From Candidatus Kapaibacterium sp. (GTDB lineage: Bacteria > Bacteroidota > Ignavibacteria > Kapaibacteriales > UBA961): a stretch of 5,836 bases of DNA. The stretch spans positions 1 to 5,836 of the forward strand of contig JALRHN010000133.1 of the NCBI GenBank assembly GCA_023259575.1, in the 5' to 3' direction. Shown here piece by piece: positions 1 to 5,476 of this stretch. The position numbers were made by a program, and so were the translations under genes. Under the pieces are notes generated by a model. It did no database searches. It was not told the DNA's origin and saw only the letters and a program-made list of their open reading frames with translations. Every line of letters begins with the position of its first letter. The first letter of the stretch is position 1.

Positions 1-1
1 C

Positions 2-382
2 CTAAAAGAAGAGATTAGATTGCAAAAGACTATCATCAGATTAATCAGAGAAGGCATGATTTTATCTGCACATGATTGTTCAGAAGGTGGATTAGCAACT
101 GCAATTTGTGAAAGCGCTATTGCATCTGAAATAGGTGCTACAATACACTTACCCTTCGAAGAAAATGCTGATCATTTGTTTGGGGAAGCGCAAAGCAGAA
201 TCATTATTTCAGTTTCAAAAGAAAAATTAGAATTATGCCAGCAGATTGCAGATGAAATGAATGTACCATGTATTCCGATAGGAATTACAGGTGGAAATGA
301 TATTCACTTTGATTCATGTATATTGTCAATTAAAGAAGCAAAAGAAGCATTTACACATACATTACATAATATTATGTCATAA
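2..382 (+). CDS. purL: Phosphoribosylformylglycinamidine synthase subunit PurL, C-terminal end (5' truncated by window edge)
   Basis: This is the last 126 codons of a gene that enters from the left. The reading frame is open from base 2, so the TTG at 20 is not the real start. PurL is a cytoplasmic enzyme of purine synthesis that converts FGAR to FGAM with ATP and ammonia from glutamine. The visible part is the C-terminal AIR-synthase-like domain. It has the conserved SAHDCSEGGLA stretch, typical of the family's ATP/metal-binding region, and a downstream LFGEAQSR motif. The protein ends soon after this, without the glutaminase domain of the large E. coli-type enzyme. It is therefore the small type (about 730-750 residues in the family), which works with separate PurS and PurQ subunits; neither is in the window. 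It converges on the next gene with 4 bp between stop codons, and no good terminator is seen. Identification is confident; the size class is inferred from the C-terminus only. Confidence 0.93.
   Translation, partial: LKEEIRLQKTIIRLIREGMILSAHDCSEGGLATAICESAIASEIGATIHLPFEENADHLFGEAQSRIIISVSKEKLELCQQIADEMNVPCIPIGITGGNDIHFDSCILSIKEAKEAFTHTLHNIMS
364..377. repeat. 14-bp perfect palindrome at the 3' end of purL
   Basis: ACATAAT at 364-370 is followed directly by its reverse complement ATTATGT at 371-377, with no loop. It lies in the last codons of purL. A second, weaker A/T-only hairpin follows: ATAATT at 379-384, a 4-nt loop, and AATTAT at 389-394, which spans both convergent stop codons. Neither has a G+C stem or a good U-tract, so they are poor intrinsic terminators. 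Short palindromes also arise by chance in sequence this AT-rich. No function is assigned. Confidence 0.3.
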
Positions 383-386
383 TTGA

Positions 387-1016
387 TTAATTATCTTTCT
401 TTTGCACTACAGTGCCAGCTCTTCCAGCAGATACAGAGATAATGGCATCACAAAATTCTTCTATTTTGGATATAGGTATTTTTGCTATAAACTCGATTGC
501 ATCATGATAATGAGAATCATGATATAAGGCATATTCATCAATCACTTTTCTAATTGCTGATACATCCTCATATGTACAAAAAACTTTTATATCAGCACTT
601 GAAAATATTGGTACTTTGATACATGATTCTAATACCAAAGAACTTGCCTCTGAATATGCACGAGCTAAACCACCAATACCTAATTTAGTGCCTCCAAAAT
701 ATCGAGTTATAACCAATAGAACATCGGATACATCGTATTTCTGTAAGATAAACAAAATGGGTTTTCCAGCAGATCCCGAAGGTTCTCCATCATCAGATGT
801 TCTAAATTCAAGACCATTTTTCCCAAATCGATAAGCAAAACAATTATGAGAAGCATCAAAATATTCTGATCTTAAAGCCTCTAATTCCTTAAGCGCCATA
901 TCTTTAGAAGATACAGGAATAGCTGTTGCAATAAAAATCGAGCCACGGACTTTGATTTCAGCTCTTTCACGCTGTTTGATGGTATAATAAAAATCTGAAG
1001 GATTATGAGTATTCAT
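387..1016 (-). CDS. yigZ: YigZ/IMPACT family protein (UPF0029 plus DUF1949)
   Basis: This 209-residue protein has the full IMPACT/YigZ signature: RGSIFIA (residues 24-30), DASHNCFAYRFG (54-65), SDDGEPSGSAGKPIL (74-88) and TRYFGGTKLGIGGLARAY (104-121). These form the N-terminal UPF0029 domain. The remaining residues, about 140 to the end, fit the ferredoxin-like DUF1949 domain. Length matches the family (about 200-210). The biochemical role of bacterial members is not settled. The eukaryotic relative IMPACT regulates the kinase GCN2, and a translation- or nucleic-acid-related role has been suggested for bacterial ones, so the symbol names the family and not a proven function. The ATG at 1016 lies about 20 codons before the first conserved block, and no Shine-Dalgarno-like sequence precedes it. 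It is transcribed away from bshA across a 23-bp gap, so its promoter must overlap that gap or the bshA coding region. Confidence 0.92.
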   Translation of the reverse strand: MNTHNPSDFYYTIKQRERAEIKVRGSIFIATAIPVSSKDMALKELEALRSEYFDASHNCFAYRFGKNGLEFRTSDDGEPSGSAGKPILFILQKYDVSDVLLVITRYFGGTKLGIGGLARAYSEASSLVLESCIKVPIFSSADIKVFCTYEDVSAIRKVIDEYALYHDSHYHDAIEFIAKIPISKIEEFCDAIISVSAGRAGTVVQKKDN

Positions 1017-1026
1017 TCTATAATTG
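994..1026 (+). promoter_or_regulatory. Possible bshA promoter (weak Bacteroidota-type match)
   Basis: TATAATTG at 1019-1026 matches the Bacteroidota -7 consensus TAnnTTTG at all but one of its fixed positions. TCTG at 994-997, 21 nt upstream, is an imperfect -33 TTTG. If real, transcription would begin only about 10 nt before the bshA ATG, and the upstream element would lie inside the start of the divergent yigZ-family gene. AAAAGG at 1028-1033, 6 nt before the ATG, is a modest ribosome-binding-site candidate. A chance match is quite possible at this base composition. Confidence 0.25.
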
Positions 1027-1039
1027 TAAAAGGTAAATC

Positions 1040-2167
1040 ATGAAGATTGGAATAGTTTGTTATCCCACTTATGGTGGTAGCGGAGTAGTAGCTACCGAAT
1101 TAGGTATTGCATTAGCTAAACGTGGGCATGAAGTACATTTTATAACATATGCACAGCCAATGCGCTTAGACAGATTTCAAGATAATATCTTTTATCATGA
1201 AGTTGAGCAACCTAATTATCCTTTATTTGAATTCCAACTGTATTCTTTAGCACTTGCTGGAAAAATTGTTGATGTAGTAAGATATGAGCAATTAGATATA
1301 CTCCATGTTCATTATGCAATTCCACATGCAATCAGTGGTTATTTAGCCAAACAAATCTTAAAGGATAAATCAACTCTTAAACTAGTAACAACATTACATG
1401 GAACAGATATCACATTAATTGGATTAGAGCCTACTTTTCTTCCATTAGTAAAATTCTCATTAGAACAATCAGATGCAGTAACTGCTGTTTCTAGATTTTT
1501 AGCAGAAAAAACGAAAACAGGCTTTATGACTAAATCAGAGCCAATAGTGATTCCAAATTTTATAGATACTAATGTATATTATAGAATGGAATGTACAAAA
1601 ATAAGGGGTCAGATAGCACCAAATAAAGAGAAAATTTTAATGCATGTATCTAATTTTCGTCCTGTAAAAAGAGTTCTAGATACAATTTACATACTTCAAG
1701 AAGTATTAAAAACAATACCGGCAAAATTAGTGTTAGTTGGCGATGGACCAGATAGAGCAGAAGCAGAACGTTTAGCAAGAGATTTAGGTATTTGGGAACA
1801 TGTTAAATTCTTGGGGAAACAAAATGCTTTACCTGAAATTTTATCTGCTGCGGATGTTTTCTTATTAACAAGTCAATCAGAAAGTTTTGGCCTGGCAGCT
1901 TTAGAAGCTATGAGCTGTGGTGTTCCTGTAGTAGCAACAAATATGGGCGGAATCCCAGAAGTTGTAACCCATGATGAATCTGGTTTTATAGCAGAATTAG
2001 GTGATATTAAAAGGATGGCAAAATATACATTGGATCTTATCACTCATCCAAGAAAATGGCAAGAGTTTAGCAATAATGCTAGAAAAAGAGCGGTTGAACA
2101 TTTTGATATTCAACTTATAGTTCCATTGTATGAATCTTTGTATCAGAAATTATTAGAAATCGAATAA
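1040..2167 (+). CDS. bshA: N-acetyl-alpha-D-glucosaminyl L-malate synthase BshA
   Basis: BshA is a retaining GT4 (GT-B fold) glycosyltransferase. It transfers GlcNAc from UDP-GlcNAc to L-malate, the first step of bacillithiol synthesis, in the cytoplasm. The 375-residue length matches the family (about 375-380). The N-terminal half has the glycine-rich loop YGGSGVVATELG (residues 11-22), the HVHYAIPHA segment (89-97) typical of BshA, and TTLHGTDITLIG (117-128). The C-terminal half has SNFRPVKR (204-211), VGDGPDR (233-239) and the GT4 E-X7-E motif in ESFGLAALEAMSCGVP (281-296; E281 and E289). The start is fixed by MKIGIVCYPTYGGSG, the normal family N-terminus. The SRAP gene follows after 2 bp, so the two are probably co-transcribed. 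The later-step genes bshB and bshC are not in the window. A generic GT4 enzyme is the only real alternative and is unlikely given the motifs. Confidence 0.95.
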   Translation: MKIGIVCYPTYGGSGVVATELGIALAKRGHEVHFITYAQPMRLDRFQDNIFYHEVEQPNYPLFEFQLYSLALAGKIVDVVRYEQLDILHVHYAIPHAISGYLAKQILKDKSTLKLVTTLHGTDITLIGLEPTFLPLVKFSLEQSDAVTAVSRFLAEKTKTGFMTKSEPIVIPNFIDTNVYYRMECTKIRGQIAPNKEKILMHVSNFRPVKRVLDTIYILQEVLKTIPAKLVLVGDGPDRAEAERLARDLGIWEHVKFLGKQNALPEILSAADVFLLTSQSESFGLAALEAMSCGVPVVATNMGGIPEVVTHDESGFIAELGDIKRMAKYTLDLITHPRKWQEFSNNARKRAVEHFDIQLIVPLYESLYQKLLEIE

Positions 2168-2169
2168 TT

Positions 2170-2940
2170 ATGTGTGGACGTTATTCTTTATTTGGAGATT
2201 GGAAGCAAACACTTACTCCATCAGAAATCAAAGAAAAGATTGAATCATTTGAACCTAAACCTGATAATTATAATGTAACACCTTTAAGCATTATGCCAAT
2301 TATCTATCAATCAGATCAGAAGATTCACATAGAACCTATGATATGGGGTTTTATTCCTGTTTGGGCTAAAGATGCATCGATGGCTTCTAAAATGATAAAT
2401 GCTCGAAGTGAAACCTTGAAGGAAAAACCTAGTTTTAAACATGCTTATAAACGAAGAAGATGCATGGTTCCTATGTCAGGTTTTTTTGAATGGGCTAATT
2501 CTTCTAAAGGAAAAAAACAACCTGTTTATATTTCAATGCCACATTCTAATCCATTTTTTGCAGCAGGATTATGGGAAGAATGGACAGATAAAGAGACTTT
2601 TTCAACTTTACGATCATTTACCATTATAACTGTTCCTGCAAATGCAAAGATTGCTACTTATCATGAAAGAATGCCTGCTATTTTAAGCAAAGATGATATG
2701 TTATTTTGGCTGGGATCAGAATCAAAAGCAGATGAAGCTCTAAGAACATTACCTGAAGATATGCTAGTATCAAAATTTGTTAGCTTACATGTTAATAATC
2801 CTAAAATGAATTCTGCTTCTTTACTGGAGGAAGTAGTTTCGGATATAGATATTAAAGATATAATTCCTTCAATTCCACCTGGCAAAAAGAAATTATTTCT
2901 AGAACATATTATTGAAAACAAGCAATCCACTTTGTTCTAA
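2170..2940 (+). CDS. SRAP-domain abasic-site crosslinking protein (HMCES/YedK family)
   Basis: SRAP proteins protect abasic sites in single-stranded DNA by forming a thiazolidine DNA-protein crosslink through Cys2, exposed after removal of the initiator Met. All the expected residues are here: Cys2 in MCGRYSL, Asn77 in INARSET (76-82), Glu107 in SGFFEW (103-108) and His165 in TYHERMPAIL (163-172). WGFIPVW (59-65) and RCMVP (97-101) are further family landmarks. Cys2 fixes the ATG at 2170 as the true start. At 256 residues it is slightly longer than E. coli YedK (about 222). The extra length is a Lys-rich C-terminal tail (PPGKKKLF and beyond) of unknown role. The gene starts 2 bp after the bshA stop codon with no recognisable ribosome-binding site beyond the bshA 3' end, which suggests an operon and possibly translational coupling. 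The older name 'SOS response-associated peptidase' reflects a peptidase-like prediction; self-reversal or self-cleavage of the Met is possible. Confidence 0.94.
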   Translation: MCGRYSLFGDWKQTLTPSEIKEKIESFEPKPDNYNVTPLSIMPIIYQSDQKIHIEPMIWGFIPVWAKDASMASKMINARSETLKEKPSFKHAYKRRRCMVPMSGFFEWANSSKGKKQPVYISMPHSNPFFAAGLWEEWTDKETFSTLRSFTIITVPANAKIATYHERMPAILSKDDMLFWLGSESKADEALRTLPEDMLVSKFVSLHVNNPKMNSASLLEEVVSDIDIKDIIPSIPPGKKKLFLEHIIENKQSTLF

Positions 2941-2964
2941 TTTGCAACATGATAATAGTAATGT

Positions 2965-2995
2965 TTTGCCATAAGCATACTAACTGCTAATTTTG
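2965..2995 (+). promoter_or_regulatory. Bacteroidota-type promoter for the SDR gene
   Basis: TTTG at 2965-2968 and TAATTTTG at 2988-2995 are separated by 19 nt. This is an exact match to the Bacteroidota housekeeping promoter (-33 TTTG, -7 TAnnTTTG, spacing about 19-21). Transcription would start around 3000, giving a 5' leader of roughly 35-40 nt before the ATG at 3038. It is the best promoter in the window and supports the phylum assignment. It also indicates that the SDR gene is not simply part of the bshA transcript. Confidence 0.65.
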
Positions 2996-3006
2996 TACTA
3001 ATTTTG
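2987..3006 (+). repeat. Tandem 9-bp repeat carrying two copies of the -7 element
   Basis: CTAATTTTG occurs at 2987-2995 and again at 2998-3006, with 2 nt between and a period of 11 bp. Each copy contains a full TAnnTTTG -7 element. Only the first has a -33 TTTG at normal spacing; the second overlaps the predicted transcription start. A partial CTAA also occurs at 2980. It could be an alternative start site, a regulator half-site pair one helical turn apart, or a small local duplication. Confidence 0.6.
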
Positions 3007-3026
3007 AAAAAACAATCAATTGATTT

Positions 3027-3032
3027 AAGGAT
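3027..3032 (+). promoter_or_regulatory. Shine-Dalgarno-like site for the SDR gene
   Basis: AAGGAT ends 5 nt before the ATG at 3038. It is a better purine-rich site than those before the other genes here and supports that start. Shine-Dalgarno pairing is generally weak in Bacteroidota, so its contribution is uncertain. Confidence 0.4.
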
Positions 3033-3037
3033 AAGAG

Positions 3038-3877
3038 ATGTCTGCCCACAGAAATTACGCACTTATATTAGGTGTCTCCAGCGGATTCGGGAAAGCAACA
3101 GCACTAGCAGTTGCTAAACAGGGATATCACATTATTGGGGTTCATCTAGACAGGGCAGCCGGTTTGGCAGCCGTTGATGAATTGAAATCAGAGCTTAATA
3201 ATCTTGGTGCTGATACTCATTTTTTTAATGTTAATGCTGCTGATGCAGATAGACGAAAAGAGATTATAGAATTTATAGCAGAAGAATTATCTAAATTTCC
3301 TGGTGCCTCAGTAAAATTAGTATTACATTCATTAGCTTTTGGTAGCTTATTGCCATTGGCTGGGGATAAAGACACCAAGGTTTTGTCTCAAAAACAAATA
3401 GAAATGACACTTGATGTTATGGCTAATAGTGTTGTTTATTGGACGCAAGATTTGCTTAGCAAGGAGTTATTGGGTAGAGGTGGTAGAATTTTAGGATTAA
3501 CTAGTGCTGGTAGCAATCGTGTACTTCCTATGTATGGCGCTGTATCGGCAGCAAAAGCTGCAATGGAATCATATATGCGCCAATTTGCATTAGAGTTGGC
3601 TCCTATGGAAATCACTGCTAATTCAATAAGAGCTGGCGTTACAAATACTCCAGCATTAAGCAAAATTCCAGGCAATAATATCATCATGAAAAATGCTTAT
3701 ATCAGAAATCCTTATCATAAATTAACAACACCCGAAGATATAGCAAATGTTATTACATTGTTAATCAAGCCAGAATCTAAATGGATTAATGGAACGATTT
3801 TGGGAGTAGACGGCGGAGAAGATTCTGTAGATATAACGTGGTATCAGCCAACTGAAAGTGAATATGGATTATGTTAA
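3038..3877 (+). CDS. SDR-family oxidoreductase, enoyl-ACP reductase-like (FabI/FabL-type active site)
   Basis: This 279-residue protein is a short-chain dehydrogenase/reductase with an N-terminal Rossmann fold. Its nucleotide-binding loop is GVSSGFG (residues 12-18). The active site is unusual for a classical SDR: Tyr166 and Lys173 are separated by six residues (YGAVSAAK), the enoyl-ACP-reductase pattern, not Tyr-X3-Lys. The usual NNAG strand is replaced by LHSLAFG (96-102), which recalls the HSxxFA stretch of FabI. Ten residues before Tyr166, where FabI has a second conserved Tyr, there is Ser156, as I recall for FabL. The C-terminal part has a substrate-loop region RAGVTNTPALSKIPG (198-212) and the terminal VDGG (257-260). 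The family suggests an NAD(P)H-dependent trans-2-enoyl-ACP (or enoyl-CoA) reductase, but the substrate is inferred. The gene has its own promoter and a strong terminator. Another reductase activity in the divergent SDR group is the main alternative. Confidence 0.8.
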   Translation: MSAHRNYALILGVSSGFGKATALAVAKQGYHIIGVHLDRAAGLAAVDELKSELNNLGADTHFFNVNAADADRRKEIIEFIAEELSKFPGASVKLVLHSLAFGSLLPLAGDKDTKVLSQKQIEMTLDVMANSVVYWTQDLLSKELLGRGGRILGLTSAGSNRVLPMYGAVSAAKAAMESYMRQFALELAPMEITANSIRAGVTNTPALSKIPGNNIIMKNAYIRNPYHKLTTPEDIANVITLLIKPESKWINGTILGVDGGEDSVDITWYQPTESEYGLC

Positions 3878-3908
3878 AGAAAAAGCCGCTTAAAGCGGCT
3901 TTTTCTTT
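3876..3908 (+). terminator. Strong intrinsic terminator after the SDR gene
   Basis: A near-perfect inverted repeat has a GCCGC/GCGGC core (3885-3889 with 3895-3899) and a 5-nt TTAAA loop. The stem extends outward through a flanking A-rich/T-rich arm (AAAGAAAAA pairing with TTTTTCTTT) to about 14 bp or more. The left arm starts inside the SDR stop codon (TAA at 3875-3877), and the right arm supplies the U-tract. The A-rich left arm would also give a U-tract on the reverse strand, but no gene converges here from the right. Confidence 0.9.
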
Positions 3909-4001
3909 ATTAACTTTTTAACGTTTTTTATCTATTGATGAATCGTATTTTTCTTATATTCTTACATAATATATTAGTTAATCATAAAATCACGAATTGA
4001 T

Positions 4002-5450
4002 ATGTCTCAATCTTCTACTCAACAACCCTCGGAATTTAAAAGAGATTTAGGTCTATTTGATTCTACAATGCTAGTAATTGGATCAATGATTGGCTCGGGA
4101 ATATTTATCGTAAGCGCAGATATCTCAAGAACTGTTGGTGGCGGTGGTTGGGTATTATTAGTTTGGGCATTAACTGGTTTTTTTACCCTTATTGCTGCAC
4201 TAAGTTATGGTGAATTAGCCGGAATGATGCCAAAAGCTGGTGGACAATATGTGTATTTAAAGGAAGCATATAATCCTTTTATAGCTTTTTTATATGGTTG
4301 GACATTATTTTCTGTTATACAAACCGGAACAATTGCAGCTGTTGCAGTTGCTTTTGCAAAATATACTGGTGTATTTTTTCCCATTGTTAGTGAAAAAAAC
4401 ATACTTTTTTCAATTGGAAGTTTTTCTGTAAGTGGTGCTCAAATATTAGCAATCATAAGTATTTGGGTACTTACTCTAATCAATCTTAGAGGAGTAAGAG
4501 AGGGCAAATATATTCAGAACATATTTACTTTTACCAAGACTCTTGCCTTATTAGGCTTGATAACTGTTGGCTTATTTTTTCAAGGTAATTCTTCTGTTCT
4601 AACAAATAATCTTGCAGAATTTTGGCATGCATCTACGATATCATCTAATGGTTCAATCACTGAATTAGCTGGATTAGCAATAGTAGCAGCTTTGGGAACT
4701 GCTATGGTTGGATCTATTTTTTCTAGTGATTCATGGAATAATATTACATTTACTGCTGGAGAAGTTAAAAATCCAAGCAAAACAATTCCTGTAAGTTTAT
4801 TCTTAGGGACAGCGATTGTAACAATTTTATACCTTCTTGCAAATGTTTCATATATGAATGTTCTTTCTGTTAATGGCTCACCTAATGCATTAGATGTAGC
4901 CGGAAGAGGAATTCAGTTTGCAATAAGTGATAGAGTAGGTGCAGCTGTAGCTGAAATAATTTTTGGTTCAGGAGGGGCGGCAATTATGGCTGCATTAATT
5001 ATGATTTCTACTTTTGGTTGTAATAATGGTATTATTTTATCTGGGTCAAGAGCATATTTTGCAATGGCTCAAGATAAATTGTTTTTTCCAAAAGCAGGAA
5101 ATTTAAATAAAGCAGGAGTACCCTCAACAGCATTGCTCATTCAAGCAATTTGGGCTTCCTTACTTTGCTTATCAGGAACATATAATGCATTATTAGATTA
5201 TGTAGTAACTGCTGTGTTGATATTTTATATCCTTACTATAGCTGGTATTTTTATTTTAAGAAAAAAGAGACCTAATGTAGAAAGACCATATAAAGCTTTT
5301 GGATATCCTTTTTTACCAGCATTATACATTGCTTTTGCAAGTGCAATTATCTTTGATTTAATCCTATTTAAACCTGGAACAACATTACCAGGTATTCTTC
5401 TTGTTCTTGCTGGAATTCCTGTCTATTTTATCTGGAATAAATCCAAATAA
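4002..5450 (+). CDS. APC-superfamily amino acid permease (LAT/SteT-like)
   Basis: This 482-residue inner-membrane protein is a secondary amino acid transporter with the LeuT fold. Twelve hydrophobic segments can be placed, roughly at residues 21-38, 48-70, 92-120, 146-163, 174-193, 222-245, 264-284, 313-338, 340-357, 375-393, 398-418 and 434-455, with a last hydrophobic stretch at 460-477. TM1 has the substrate-binding break IGSMIGSGIF (26-35). The TM2-3 loop carries SYGELAGMMPKAGGQYVYL (68-86). TM6 and its loop read SWNNITFTAGEVKNPSKTIP (244-263), close to the WNxxNxxxEEVKNPxKxIP pattern of the LAT group (SteT, AdiC, BasC). Length is a little above that group's usual 440-470, mostly from the TM5-TM6 linker (about 194-221). 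The ATG at 4002 puts a short polar N-terminus before TM1. The substrate cannot be told. nadC begins 26 bp downstream. No good promoter is seen in the 93 bp upstream. Confidence 0.9.
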   Translation: MSQSSTQQPSEFKRDLGLFDSTMLVIGSMIGSGIFIVSADISRTVGGGGWVLLVWALTGFFTLIAALSYGELAGMMPKAGGQYVYLKEAYNPFIAFLYGWTLFSVIQTGTIAAVAVAFAKYTGVFFPIVSEKNILFSIGSFSVSGAQILAIISIWVLTLINLRGVREGKYIQNIFTFTKTLALLGLITVGLFFQGNSSVLTNNLAEFWHASTISSNGSITELAGLAIVAALGTAMVGSIFSSDSWNNITFTAGEVKNPSKTIPVSLFLGTAIVTILYLLANVSYMNVLSVNGSPNALDVAGRGIQFAISDRVGAAVAEIIFGSGGAAIMAALIMISTFGCNNGIILSGSRAYFAMAQDKLFFPKAGNLNKAGVPSTALLIQAIWASLLCLSGTYNALLDYVVTAVLIFYILTIAGIFILRKKRPNVERPYKAFGYPFLPALYIAFASAIIFDLILFKPGTTLPGILLVLAGIPVYFIWNKSK

Positions 5451-5476
5451 TTCATTCTTTACTATTAGGTTTTGCA

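Noticed and set aside
20..22. TTG at 20 as a start codon of a short independent protein.
   Set aside because: The frame is open to the window edge and the residues before it continue a PurL-like sequence, so it is an internal codon of a truncated gene.
616..834. Plus-strand open frame of 72 codons opposite the YigZ-family gene.
   Set aside because: It lies wholly antisense to a strongly conserved coding region, resembles no family and has no promoter or ribosome-binding site.
2441..2930. Open frames overlapping the SRAP gene (2441-2629 plus, 2661-2930 minus).
   Set aside because: They are shadows of the SRAP coding frame, whose catalytic residues are all intact.
2944..2969. Imperfect hairpin GCAACAT ... 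ATGTTTTGC downstream of the SRAP gene, as a terminator.
   Set aside because: The stem is short, A/T-rich and interrupted by a bulge, has no U-tract, and overlaps the -33 element of the next promoter.
3050..3200. Horizontal transfer of the SDR gene, suggested by a slightly G+C-richer 5' region.
   Set aside because: The difference is mild and local, the rest of the gene matches its neighbours, the promoter is of host type and no mobile-element remnants flank it.
3436..3687. Minus-strand open frame inside the SDR gene.
   Set aside because: It is antisense to the SDR active-site region, with no recognisable protein features.
3909..4001. Promoter or regulatory RNA in the gap before the permease.
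   Set aside because: The best -7 match (TATTTTTC at 3946-3953) lacks the final G and has no -33 TTTG at proper spacing. The gap is a low-complexity A/T stretch with no stable fold visible, and is too short for most riboswitches.
4205..4780. Two minus-strand open frames inside the permease gene.
   Set aside because: They are antisense to conserved membrane segments of the permease and explained by its codon composition.
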